DNA of 15,723 nt from PCC-10605 sp964409355 (GTDB taxonomy: Bacteria > Cyanobacteriota > Cyanobacteriia > Cyanobacteriales > Cyanobacteriaceae), in contig CAYPDC010000100.1 in NCBI GenBank assembly GCA_964409355.1, positions 1-15,723 on the forward strand, in the 5' to 3' direction. Positions 1 through 6,536 of this stretch are shown here, piece after piece. The position numbers and the translations under genes are program-made. The notes below the pieces were generated by a model. That model did no database searches. It saw only the letters and a program-made list of their open reading frames with translations, and was not told where the DNA came from. Each line of letters begins with the position of its first letter. Position 1 is the stretch's first letter.

Positions 1-1
1 A

Positions 2-61
2 CAATACTTATCTCGTGTTAACTTCAGTAATCTGTTGAAATATGCGGAATGTGGGATATAA
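2..61 (+). CDS. Possible C-terminal tail of an upstream gene (partial)
   Basis: From the left edge a reading frame stays open for 19 codons and ends at TAA (59-61); its last residues are LLKYAECGI. It could be the end of a gene lying mostly outside the window. Nineteen codons can be open by chance in this AT-rich DNA, and I do not recognise the family, so this is only a possibility. Confidence 0.2.
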   Translation, partial: QYLSRVNFSNLLKYAECGI

Positions 62-114
62 TAATTAATTTAGTGATTAAAATTATCTTTAATTTAGCTT
101 AAAACAGTCTGAAA

Positions 115-849
115 ATGGAACAATCAACAGAGATAAATCAACTGGATTTAGCAACGGAAGTAGCAAGCATTAAATACTGGCATCATTATTTTAGCTTTGG
201 TGAAGGGGTAGAAACAAAAACAGGAAAAGAAGGCAGATTTTGTCGTAAATTTCAACAGTGGATTTTAAGTGCTATTCCCGAAGATTTGACTGGAAAAACG
301 GTTTTAGATATTGGTGCATGGGATGGATTTTATTCTTTTTCAGCAGAAAAACGAGGGGCAAAAAAAGTTTTAGCAACGGATTCATTTATTTGGGAAAATA
401 GAGAATTATACGGTTTAGATCAACATTTTTGGCGTGATTTTGGTGCGGGAAAAAAAGGTTTTGAATTGGCGAGAAAAGTTTTTAATTCTCAAGTAGAAGA
501 CTATAATATCGATGTTTTAGAACTTAATCCTGACAAGATTGGTACTTTTGATGTGGTATTTTTTTTAGGGGTTTTATATCACATGAAATATCCTCTTTAT
601 GCCTTAGAAAAAGTGAGAAGTGTCACCAAAGAATTGTTAATTGTAGAAACTCATTTTAGTTTATTTTTTAGTTTATTTCCTATCCCTTTAATGCGATTTT
701 ATCCTACTAATGAATTGAGTAAAGATGTCACAAATTGGACGGGTGCAAATATTACTTTAGTAAAATCATGGTTATTAACCGCAGGTTTTCGCAAGGCAGA
801 ATTAGTGAAATGGCGTAAAGATAGAGCAATTTTTTATGCTTATGTTTAA
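115..849 (+). CDS. SAM-dependent methyltransferase, CmoB-like (DUF1698-type)
   Basis: A 244-residue class I methyltransferase. Motif I, the SAM-binding loop, is VLDIGAWDGFYSF at residues 63-75, followed by an acidic residue at the end of strand 2 (D89). The post-II/III region has FDVVFFLGVLYHM at 145-157, then ELLIVETH at 173-180. The GxWDGFYSF loop and the LGVLYHMxxP segment are typical of the CmoB/DUF1698 group, whose best-known member carboxymethylates uridine 34 of tRNA. Members of this group outside CmoB act on other, often unknown, substrates, and this protein is shorter than E. coli CmoB (about 320 residues), so the substrate is undetermined. There is no clear Shine-Dalgarno. The TAA stop coincides with the start of a tandem repeat. 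It appears to be a single-gene unit. Confidence 0.75.
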   Translation: MEQSTEINQLDLATEVASIKYWHHYFSFGEGVETKTGKEGRFCRKFQQWILSAIPEDLTGKTVLDIGAWDGFYSFSAEKRGAKKVLATDSFIWENRELYGLDQHFWRDFGAGKKGFELARKVFNSQVEDYNIDVLELNPDKIGTFDVVFFLGVLYHMKYPLYALEKVRSVTKELLIVETHFSLFFSLFPIPLMRFYPTNELSKDVTNWTGANITLVKSWLLTAGFRKAELVKWRKDRAIFYAYV

Positions 850-885
850 ATAATTAATGAATAATTAATAATGAATAATTAATAA
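847..885 (+). repeat. 14-bp tandem repeat anchored on a stop codon
   Basis: Two perfect copies of TGAATAATTAATAA (858-871 and 872-885) follow a partial copy, TAAATAATTAA (847-857), whose first three bases are the stop codon of the methyltransferase gene. The same 11-mer sits at the terD stop (13240-13250). No spacer-like sequence separates the copies, so this is a short tandem repeat and not a CRISPR array. The rest of the gap to 1065 is AT-rich with no recognisable gene. Confidence 0.8.
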
Positions 886-1065
886 TGGCTCTTCTACAGT
901 AGTAATGATAAATTATTAGAAAATAATTGCTATAAACCTGATAAAATAAGAGATAAATTATAACAAAAATGCAATTTTTATAAATTAACAGTTTTTCTTT
1001 AACCTGACACCTGCAACCTTTTCCTAACCATTAATTTACATACTCAAAGTGAAAAAGTCATAAAG

Positions 1066-1710
1066 ATGAAAAAAAGTCAAAAATACTATGTAGTTTGGCA
1101 TGGTAGAAAAACGGGAATATTTAATACTTGGGCGGAATGTGAGCGACAAGTAATTAATTTTAGTGGTGCAAGGTATAAGTCTTTTAAAACTAAATTAGAA
1201 GCAGAAGAAGCCTTTGGTATGAATGAGACAAAAGATGACTATTTTTCTGTTAATAACTCTCATTTAACTAATCAAAATCGAAAAATAACTAATCATCAAA
1301 GTGCTATTATTATGGATAGTATTTGTGTGGATGCTTCCTGTTTAGGAAATCCGGGTATTGTGGAATATCGTGGCGTTGACACGAAAACTCAAGCGGAAAT
1401 TTTCCATAAAAGTCCGATGCGTAATGGCACTAATAATTTAGGAGAATTTTTAGCTATAGTTCATGGTTTAGCATACCTGAAAAAAGAAAATAAAGATATA
1501 CCTATTTATTCTGATTCCCGCACCGCTATTTTATGGGTAAAAAATAAGAATGTTAAAACTACTTTGAAAAGAAATGCTAGTAATGAGCAGATATTTACTT
1601 TAGTGGATCGCGCCTTAATTTGGTTATCTAATCATAGTTATACTAACAAAATTTTAAAATGGAATACTAAAGAATGGGGGGAAATCCCCGCCGATTTTGG
1701 TAGAAAATAA
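1066..1710 (+). CDS. Ribonuclease H with N-terminal hybrid-binding (viroplasmin-like) domain
   Basis: A 214-residue two-domain protein. Residues 6-50 (YYVVWHGRKTGIF, then RYKSFKTKLEAEEAF) are the small RNA:DNA hybrid-binding domain also found in eukaryotic RNase H1 and caulimovirus viroplasmin. A polar linker (about 51-80) leads to an RNase HI fold. All four carboxylates are visible: D89 (VDASCLGNPG), E127 (NLGEFLA), D150 (YSDSRTA) and D210 (PADFGRK). The expected function is cutting the RNA strand of RNA:DNA hybrids such as R-loops and primers. This domain order is the type 1 form with an N-terminal binding domain, unlike E. coli RnhA, which has only the catalytic domain. The gene is convergent with lpxC, with only 4 bp between the stop codons, so the transcripts probably overlap at their 3' ends. 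Confidence 0.88.
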   Translation: MKKSQKYYVVWHGRKTGIFNTWAECERQVINFSGARYKSFKTKLEAEEAFGMNETKDDYFSVNNSHLTNQNRKITNHQSAIIMDSICVDASCLGNPGIVEYRGVDTKTQAEIFHKSPMRNGTNNLGEFLAIVHGLAYLKKENKDIPIYSDSRTAILWVKNKNVKTTLKRNASNEQIFTLVDRALIWLSNHSYTNKILKWNTKEWGEIPADFGRK

Positions 1711-1714
1711 AATT

Positions 1715-2533
1715 TCAACTGAGTTCGGAGTTAAAATAAAACATAGAGATTTTTTTTGCTAATTCCGTGTGTAATTGGTGACTAGCTTTATAGGCTAAAT
1801 AATGCCCTTGAGGAATATTTCCCAGTAAACTTAAATCACCGATAAAATCTAATAATTTATGTCTCACCGCTTCATTTTCAAACCTCAAAGGAGGATTTAA
1901 CCAACCGTTAGAGTCGCACACAAGGGCGTTTTCTAAACTGCCTCCCTTGATTAATCCTTTTGATTGTAACATCTCGATTTGATCCGCAAAGCCAAAAGTT
2001 CTCGCAGGTGCGATCGCATCTTGAAAAGTTTCCCGATTTGGATACCAACTATACCATTGATTTTGCAAGACAGGGTAAGGATAATCAACCCCACAACTAA
2101 ACTTCATTTCAGGAGAAGGCAAAGCCACACAAAAAGCATCATCTTTTCTCACCCAAATAGCTTCGCTAATCTCCATCCCAGAAGAATAAGTCGGAGATTG
2201 ACTCAATGGAATCTGTATCACCCAATCTTGTGCTGAACCATCTAACAAAGGAACTTCCGAACCATCAATTTCGATTTTTGCATCTGCAATACCACATCCC
2301 CATAATGCCGCCAATAAATGCTCAACAGTGCGGATTTTTGCCTCTCCATTGGTTAATTCTGTCGATAACATCGTCGGAGATACCGCCTCAATAGATGCTT
2401 TAATAATTGGTTGATGAGGTAAATCCAGTCTGACAAAAAAACGTCCTTCCCCTTTAGCAACAGGGGATATTTTCACAGTGGTAATTTCTCCAGAATGAAG
2501 TCCAATACCTGATACAGTAAATGATTTAAACAT
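1715..2533 (-). CDS. lpxC: UDP-3-O-acyl-N-acetylglucosamine deacetylase LpxC
   Basis: LpxC performs the first committed step of lipid A synthesis, zinc-dependent deacetylation of UDP-3-O-acyl-GlcNAc, in the cytoplasm. I start at the ATG at 2533 because MFKSFTVSGIGLHSG is the conserved N-terminus of the family; an in-frame ATG at 2587 would add 18 hydrophobic residues that LpxC does not normally have. With this start the protein has 272 residues. The zinc and catalytic residues are all present: E71-H72 (TVEHLLAAL), H225 and D229 (RHKLLDFIGD), D233, and H252 (AYKASHQLH), matching E. coli E78/H79, H238, D242, D246 and H265. The last residues (FNSEL) are encoded by a dispersed repeat at 1721-1735. 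The usual lpxA and fabZ partners are not adjacent; lpxD lies 9 kb away in this window. Confidence 0.95.
   Translation of the reverse strand: MFKSFTVSGIGLHSGEITTVKISPVAKGEGRFFVRLDLPHQPIIKASIEAVSPTMLSTELTNGEAKIRTVEHLLAALWGCGIADAKIEIDGSEVPLLDGSAQDWVIQIPLSQSPTYSSGMEISEAIWVRKDDAFCVALPSPEMKFSCGVDYPYPVLQNQWYSWYPNRETFQDAIAPARTFGFADQIEMLQSKGLIKGGSLENALVCDSNGWLNPPLRFENEAVRHKLLDFIGDLSLLGNIPQGHYLAYKASHQLHTELAKKISMFYFNSELS
1721..1735. repeat. Dispersed repeat GAGTTCGGAGTTAAA, copy 1
   Basis: An exact 15-bp match to 6438-6452. This copy encodes the last residues of LpxC (FNSEL read on the minus strand), four bases before the stop; the other copy is intergenic. It resembles the short GAGTTCG/GGAGTT-type repeats scattered in cyanobacterial genomes. 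Confidence 0.7.
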
Positions 2534-2647
2534 TATGAGTGCAATTCTTCCAAGAAATGATCCTGTTAGCGAAATAAATATTAACATAAAATGTAAAAAA
2601 ACTTGAATTTAGCATATATGCAATACTTTTATGTATGTTGTGGGAGT

Positions 2648-2824
2648 ATGAGTAAACATAAATCCTATAAAGAAATAAAAAAAGATTTTTCAAAAGAGCG
2701 TAAAAATCGTATAGAATACGGAGCAAATGAGATAAAAAAAGAATTAAAACTTTTATCAGAAGTAGGTCAGGCAGTAGGTTTAACAGAAGAAGAATTAGAC
2801 AATCTTCGTAAATTTTTCCGATAA
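2648..2824 (+). CDS. Small protein resembling the N-terminus of XRE-type (HigA-like) antitoxins, without the HTH
   Basis: An ORF of 58 residues from ATG 2648. An alternative ATG at 2603 would add 15 residues, including a Cys-Cys pair, that do not look like part of a domain. The sequence is highly charged and predicted helical: KSYKEIKKDFSKERKNRIEY at 5-24, then EIKKELKLLSEVGQAVGLTE, ending EELDNLRKFFR. The order 'xxxER..I...A.E+..E..L.ELR.A.GLT.EEL' is how many XRE-family antitoxins begin before their helix-turn-helix, but here the protein stops where the HTH core would continue. A GGGAG stretch lies just 1 base before ATG 2648, too close for a standard Shine-Dalgarno. There is no toxin gene next to it. 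It could equally be an unrelated small cyanobacterial protein. Confidence 0.5.
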   Translation: MSKHKSYKEIKKDFSKERKNRIEYGANEIKKELKLLSEVGQAVGLTEEELDNLRKFFR

Positions 2825-2945
2825 ACCATCTATTCATTTTTTCAAAATAGAGAAAATTATAAACCCTTAAAAGGCAGTTATGATACACTACCCAAGTTTT
2901 TGTCTATGCAAAAGTTGTTAATTTTGTTAATTTTTCTGTAACAAA

Positions 2946-3506
2946 TTATTTCTTCAACAAACTATAAATTCCTAAACGAGGAATGGTTTGAGGTTGTTGA
3001 TAAGTATAATTAGTATTTAAGCAAATATTGGCAATAAATTTAAAGCCATTGGCAAAGTTATCGATTCCCCCTTCCGTCAAGTAACGCCATAATTGATTGA
3101 CTTGAGACAGAGATACATTCGATTGACTAAATAATTCTGCATCGGGGCGATCGTCTCCGGGTAGAATAAACAGAGAAGCCTCAGTATCGCTAACGGTGTC
3201 TTTACAAACCTCTAAGCCATAACTCCAATAACTTCTTCCCCCCAATAGACGTAAAATAATCACTTGTGCATGGGATAACACTTCTTCGGCATAAGTATCA
3301 ATAGTCAACTCCTGTTGTAGTTGCAATAAGTTAACCACTCTCATGGAGGGAAAATCGGGAGGTAATTGGGGTAAACAGGAAGCCGTAGTTTGAATATCTG
3401 TATCCGCACTGGTAATAAATATAATCGATGCGGGATTTTGTTCGATAAAAATAACTCCATCAGTGTCGGGATTCCAACCCCCCGGAGTCGCAGGTATTCT
3501 GTGCAT
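2946..3506 (-). pseudogene. cobN: N-terminal fragment of cobaltochelatase large subunit CobN
   Basis: The 186 residues match the N-terminus of cyanobacterial CobN/magnesium-chelatase-H-like proteins: MHRIPATPGGWNP, then VIFIEQNPASIIFITSADTD, NLLQLQQELTIDTYAEEVL, QVIILRLLGGRSYWSYGLE, LPGDDRP and NQLWRYLTEGGIDNF. Full-length CobN is well over 1,100 residues, so only about 15% is present. The similarity runs to PRLGIY, about residue 181, then the frame ends within five codons; the DNA beyond (2825-2945) does not resume CobN in any frame I can see. No catalytic region remains, so cobalt insertion into the corrin ring is not expected from this product alone. The retained part has no stops or frameshifts, which suggests recent truncation, a split gene whose partner is elsewhere, or a retained domain. 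The start lies 22 bp after the beta-lactamase-like gene on the same strand. Confidence 0.75.
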
Positions 3507-3513
3507 TTATTTA

Positions 3514-3534
3514 ATTAGGGATTAGGGATTAGGG
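3514..3534. repeat. ATTAGGG heptamer tandem repeat (3 copies)
   Basis: Three perfect head-to-tail copies of ATTAGGG (3514-3520, 3521-3527, 3528-3534). The repeat fills the gap between the cobN fragment and the upstream beta-lactamase-like gene and supplies the latter's TAA stop (3529-3531) and its last Pro codon. Heptamer repeats of this kind are common in cyanobacteria; the resemblance to a telomere unit is coincidental. Confidence 0.9.
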
Positions 3535-4785
3535 ATTATTGTTACTTGTCAAAGAAGGACGGGGAAGATACCATTTAAAATGTTGATAAGCAGTGCGAGA
3601 AATATCTTGAATTAACAGTCGCCCTGATACGTCATTATAGGGGCGTTTGACGATAACTGCACCAATATAGCGTTTTCCAGAGGGCATATCAATAATACCT
3701 GCATCCCCTAAATAAGTACCTATATCCCCTGTTTTATGGGCAATAACGGCATTTTCCTCGATGCCTTCGGGTAATAATGTACGAGTTTTTGTTCTACGCA
3801 TGATTTCTAAGAGGCGATCGCGCGATCGTACCGACAATAAATCCCCCTGATTGACTTTCGCAAGGAGAATAGCTAAATCCCTAGTGCTAGTGGTATTTGT
3901 ACCTTCCAAGTCAGGTAAAAGATTACGAATCACTGTACTTTCTAAACCCCACTCTTGAAAACGTTTATTTAAGGCATCTTTACCCCCTAAACGTTCAATA
4001 ATCATTTCTGTAGCCGCATTATCACTGCTAATAATCATTTCCGTAGCGGTATAAAGGGCGCTAAACTGAGTGTGAACGGGTTGATATTGCATTGAACCTG
4101 AACCAGTAACTCTAGTGGTTTCAGTCATGGTTAGCTTTTCATCTAAATAGACTTTACCCTCATCCACATCTTGCAAAAAAGCCACTAAAAGAGGAATTTT
4201 GATGGTACTAGCAGCGGGAATGGGAGCGATACCATTATAATTTACATAAGCCCCATTATCTAAATCCACGAAAAAGGCGCTGAAATCTAATGAAGGATAC
4301 TTAGCTTTGAGGGTGTCAAATTTTTGTCTTAAAGCAGTTAATTCTTCAGAGAATTTTAATTGATCAGGATTAGTGACTTCTGGAGTATAGGCTACTGGTT
4401 TTTTCTCTCGTGTGGGGGCAACTTCCTGATTTTGAGATGTTGTACTTTGAGCTATTTTTTCCACAAGGGGAATATTAACTTTCGGAAAGAAGGGTTTGGT
4501 TAAATCTATATTCGCCAAAAAACTACCAAAAATAGTACCTATTCCCACCCCAAAAATAGTCAAACGGAAAACATTATTAAAAACAATACTGCCCCAATTT
4601 TTCGGTAATTCCGTTTTCGTTGCCATTTGAGAATGAGAAACAGGGGTATAAGTGGTATGGCTTTTTCTTACCACCTTTGGATTGATACGACTTTCTCCAA
4701 CCCTTGATTTAGTTTTAGAGTTGTTTCGTGATTTTTTTAACTTATAATTATTTTCGCCATGAGTTCGAGATAAGAAAATAGCCAA
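3529..4785 (-). CDS. Beta-lactamase-like serine hydrolase, membrane-anchored (PF13354-type)
   Basis: A 418-residue protein with a basic cytoplasmic N-terminus (about 1-60), one membrane segment near 70-92, a linker, and a penicillin-recognising hydrolase domain (about 150-405) expected in the periplasm. The three active-site motifs are clear: S193-T-I-K196, S254-D-N256 and K351-T-G353. The omega-loop region reads LLPDLEGTNTTS (289-300); its Glu/Asn spacing differs from class A enzymes, so efficient beta-lactam hydrolysis is uncertain. A peptidoglycan-related role or a weak beta-lactamase are both possible. The start is TTG (4785) preceded by a strong GGGGG Shine-Dalgarno four bases upstream. 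The first in-frame ATG (4626, residue 54) would still keep the membrane segment but drops most of the basic region. The stop lies inside the ATTAGGG repeat. Confidence 0.82.
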   Translation of the reverse strand: MAIFLSRTHGENNYKLKKSRNNSKTKSRVGESRINPKVVRKSHTTYTPVSHSQMATKTELPKNWGSIVFNNVFRLTIFGVGIGTIFGSFLANIDLTKPFFPKVNIPLVEKIAQSTTSQNQEVAPTREKKPVAYTPEVTNPDQLKFSEELTALRQKFDTLKAKYPSLDFSAFFVDLDNGAYVNYNGIAPIPAASTIKIPLLVAFLQDVDEGKVYLDEKLTMTETTRVTGSGSMQYQPVHTQFSALYTATEMIISSDNAATEMIIERLGGKDALNKRFQEWGLESTVIRNLLPDLEGTNTTSTRDLAILLAKVNQGDLLSVRSRDRLLEIMRRTKTRTLLPEGIEENAVIAHKTGDIGTYLGDAGIIDMPSGKRYIGAVIVKRPYNDVSGRLLIQDISRTAYQHFKWYLPRPSLTSNNNP

Positions 4786-4794
4786 AGTTACCCC
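4786..4794 (-). promoter_or_regulatory. Ribosome binding site deciding a TTG start
   Basis: Read on the minus strand, CTGGGGGTAAC lies directly before the TTG codon at 4785. The G5 run fits the anti-Shine-Dalgarno with a 4-base spacer, and it is the only good site upstream of the beta-lactamase-like gene's reading frame. Confidence 0.5.
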
Positions 4795-4915
4795 CAGTTA
4801 ATGTTGTATCAGTAAAATAAAATCAAGGTTTGTTTAATTATTTAGTTATAACTTAACTTGTCTCATTCTGATCAATTGAGCAGTTAAATTTATCCCATTC
4901 GAAAAGTTCAATATT

Positions 4916-4991
4916 AGACTTCTGGTAAAAATTATTATTTTGGTTTTTCTACCGTGAAACAGGCAAGATGCCTGTAACTCAGTCGATGTCT
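4916..4991. repeat. Short palindromic element A, ends AGACTTCT / GATGTCT
   Basis: The left end AGACTTCTGG, an A/T-rich flank (AAATTATTATTTT), a hairpin ACAGGC-AAGAT-GCCTGT (4959-4975) and the right end GATGTCT (4985-4991). The outer ends are inverted copies with one mismatch over seven bases. The architecture matches the element at 11353-11420 and, in its left half, 6376-6428. Confidence 0.6.
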
Positions 4992-5004
4992 ATTGTCTTG
5001 TAGG

Positions 5005-5023
5005 GGTTGAACAGTGTTCAACC
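5005..5023. repeat. 19-bp palindrome GGTTGAACA-G-TGTTCAACC
   Basis: Perfect 9-bp arms around one G, 77 bp before the start of the winged-helix membrane protein gene. The tight symmetry could be an operator for a dimeric repressor or a dispersed palindrome with hairpin potential; its position next to element A favours the repeat explanation. Confidence 0.65.
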
Positions 5024-5087
5024 TAGAATTTACCATAAGATAAACCCAAAATTTAGCTAAAATTAAGACAACCATCAATAATAATCA

Positions 5088-5093
5088 GAGGGG
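5088..5093 (+). promoter_or_regulatory. Ribosome binding site GAGGGG
   Basis: GAGGGG lies six bases before the ATG at 5100, a strong Shine-Dalgarno for this genome and support for that start. Confidence 0.6.
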
Positions 5094-5099
5094 AATAAA

Positions 5100-6377
5100 A
5101 TGGCAAGTCCAAATTCTGCGATTATGCAATCCATTGAGAAACTTAATTATCGAGTCACTGTCGGAGATGTTGCCACTCAATCGGGTTTAGATGTTCAATT
5201 TGTGCAAAAAGAATTATTACAATTGGCTAATGATACCAATGGGCATTTACAGGTGGCAGAAACAGGTGATATTGCCTATTTATTTTCGTCTAATTTTCGC
5301 TCTATTCTCAGAAATAAATATTGGCAATTACGGTGGGAAAAATGGTTAACAAAAACATGGAATATCGTCTTTTATTTGATTAAAATATCTTTTGGTATTA
5401 TTCTTATTTCCTCTATTATCATTATGTTGTTGGCTATTATTATCATTGTGGTAGCAATTAGCAGTAGTAAAGATAGTGATAGTAATGGCGGAGATTCAAG
5501 GAGAGGAGGCGGTTTTTTCTTTCTGCCTAGATTTTGGATTTCTCCTGATTTTTTCTGGATGTTTTCCCCTGATTATGAAGAAAGACGCTATCAAAGACAA
5601 CGGAGTAATCAAAGAGAAAATGAGCTTAATTTTTTGGAGTCAATCTATTCTTTCCTTTTCGGTGACGGTAATCCTAATCGTAATTTAGAAGAAAAACGTT
5701 GGCAGGAAATTGCTACAGTAATTAAAAACAATAATGGGGCGATTATTGCTGAACAAGTTGCTCCTTATTTGGATAATATTAACATCTATAATGAGCGTGA
5801 TGAAGATTATATTTTACCTGTTTTAACTCGTTTTAATGGTTATCCTGAAGTGTCAGAGAAGGGAGAAATTATTTACTATTTTCCTGAATTACAAATCACC
5901 GCCGAAGAAAGAAGTAAGGCTTATGTTTCCCCTTACTTAAAAGAGAATTTATGGCAATTTAGCATAGCTAGTAGTGGTCAAAAAATAGGTGCGATCGCGC
6001 TTGGGGGTGTTAATATTGTTTTAGCGTTAATGTTAGGCACATTACTCACCCCTGAAATTGCCCAAGAAATAGGTGGTTTTATCCTTTTTGTTAACTCCAT
6101 TTATGGTGTTTTAGTTGCCTATGCGGTGAGTTATTTAACTATTCCTTTAATTCGTTATTTTTGGTTACAAAATCGCAATCGAAAAGTAGAATCAAGAAAT
6201 AATCAAAGAGAAAACCGAGCCAATATTTTAGAGTCTAATACAGAATTACAAAATAAAATTGATTATGCTCAACAATTCGCTCAACAAAAAGTAATTACAG
6301 GAGAAAATCTTGCCTATTCCACCGAAAAAGACTTATTAGATCAAGAAATTGAACGGAGAATAGATAAAGTTCAATAA
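5100..6377 (+). CDS. Membrane protein with two winged-helix-like domains (function unknown)
   Basis: A 425-residue protein of no recognised function. Residues 8-62 look like a winged helix (RVTVGDVATQSGLDV, then HLQVAETGDIAYLF). A long hydrophobic stretch at about 88-121, rich in Ile, should cross the membrane once or as a hairpin. A Gly/aromatic segment (136-157) and a charged linker follow. Residues 203-262 repeat the first pattern (GAIIAEQVAPYL, then YPEVSEKGEIIYYF). Two more membrane segments lie near 295-316 and 325-354, and the C-terminus (360-425) is charged and likely coiled-coil. The duplicated domain would be on the cytoplasmic side if the N-terminus is inside. It might be a membrane-tethered regulator or a scaffold; neither is shown. 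A strong GAGGGG site supports the start. It is convergent with asnS. Confidence 0.7.
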   Translation: MASPNSAIMQSIEKLNYRVTVGDVATQSGLDVQFVQKELLQLANDTNGHLQVAETGDIAYLFSSNFRSILRNKYWQLRWEKWLTKTWNIVFYLIKISFGIILISSIIIMLLAIIIIVVAISSSKDSDSNGGDSRRGGGFFFLPRFWISPDFFWMFSPDYEERRYQRQRSNQRENELNFLESIYSFLFGDGNPNRNLEEKRWQEIATVIKNNNGAIIAEQVAPYLDNINIYNERDEDYILPVLTRFNGYPEVSEKGEIIYYFPELQITAEERSKAYVSPYLKENLWQFSIASSGQKIGAIALGGVNIVLALMLGTLLTPEIAQEIGGFILFVNSIYGVLVAYAVSYLTIPLIRYFWLQNRNRKVESRNNQRENRANILESNTELQNKIDYAQQFAQQKVITGENLAYSTEKDLLDQEIERRIDKVQ

Positions 6378-6428
6378 ACATCCCCAGAAATTATTTTGCG
6401 TTGGTTTGTAGTAAGGGCTTGAGCCCTT
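6376..6428. repeat. Short palindromic element B (left half plus hairpin)
   Basis: The left 19 bases match 16/19 with those at 11353-11371, including an exact CCAGAAATTAT (6384-6394 and 11361-11371). The hairpin AAGGGCT-TG-AGCCCTT (6413-6428) begins at the same distance (37 bases) from the left end as in the 11353 element. The right end GATGTCT is missing. Lying between convergent genes, the hairpin might also act in termination, although no T run follows. Confidence 0.55.
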
Positions 6429-6437
6429 CAAAGACAC

Positions 6438-6452
6438 GAGTTCGGAGTTAAA
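6438..6452. repeat. Dispersed repeat GAGTTCGGAGTTAAA, copy 2
   Basis: Exact 15-bp match to 1721-1735. This copy is intergenic, next to element B, between the winged-helix membrane protein gene and asnS. Confidence 0.7.
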
Positions 6453-6536
6453 CTTGATAGGTATTGAGAAAAAACTAGATAAATTGATTTTTAATCCTAA
6501 CTTCTCGTCTTCATCATTTTTTTTAATATCGAACTA

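Larger units (their letters stand above)
4786..5099. other. Gene-free stretch between divergent genes, with two palindromes
   Basis: This 314-bp gap separates the divergent beta-lactamase-like gene (minus) and the winged-helix membrane protein (plus). No ORF or RNA gene is supported. It holds element A (4916-4991) and a separate 19-bp palindrome (5005-5023). The promoters of both neighbours must lie here, but I see no convincing -35/-10 pair. Confidence 0.6.

Noticed and set aside
847..885. Possible CRISPR array
   Set aside because: The 14-bp units are directly adjacent with no spacers; a plain tandem repeat.
1676..1689. GGGGA-AA-TCCCC hairpin as an rnh terminator
   Set aside because: It lies inside the ribonuclease H coding region, has an unworkably small loop for its full stem and no T run after it.
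1979..2394. Two plus-strand open frames inside lpxC
   Set aside because: They lie wholly opposite conserved LpxC residues, have no recognisable domain and no Shine-Dalgarno; they are shadows of lpxC.
2526..2888. Minus-strand open frame of 120 residues covering the small antitoxin-like ORF
   Set aside because: Leu/Tyr/Phe-rich translation of the opposite strand of an AT-rich region, overlapping the lpxC start; no domain or ribosome site.
3514..3534. Telomere-like repeat suggesting a linear replicon end
   Set aside because: Only three ATTAGGG units in the middle of gene-dense DNA; cyanobacterial heptamer repeats explain it.
5476..5688. Open frame inside the winged-helix membrane protein gene
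   Set aside because: Frame-shifted shadow of the long gene with better coding features.
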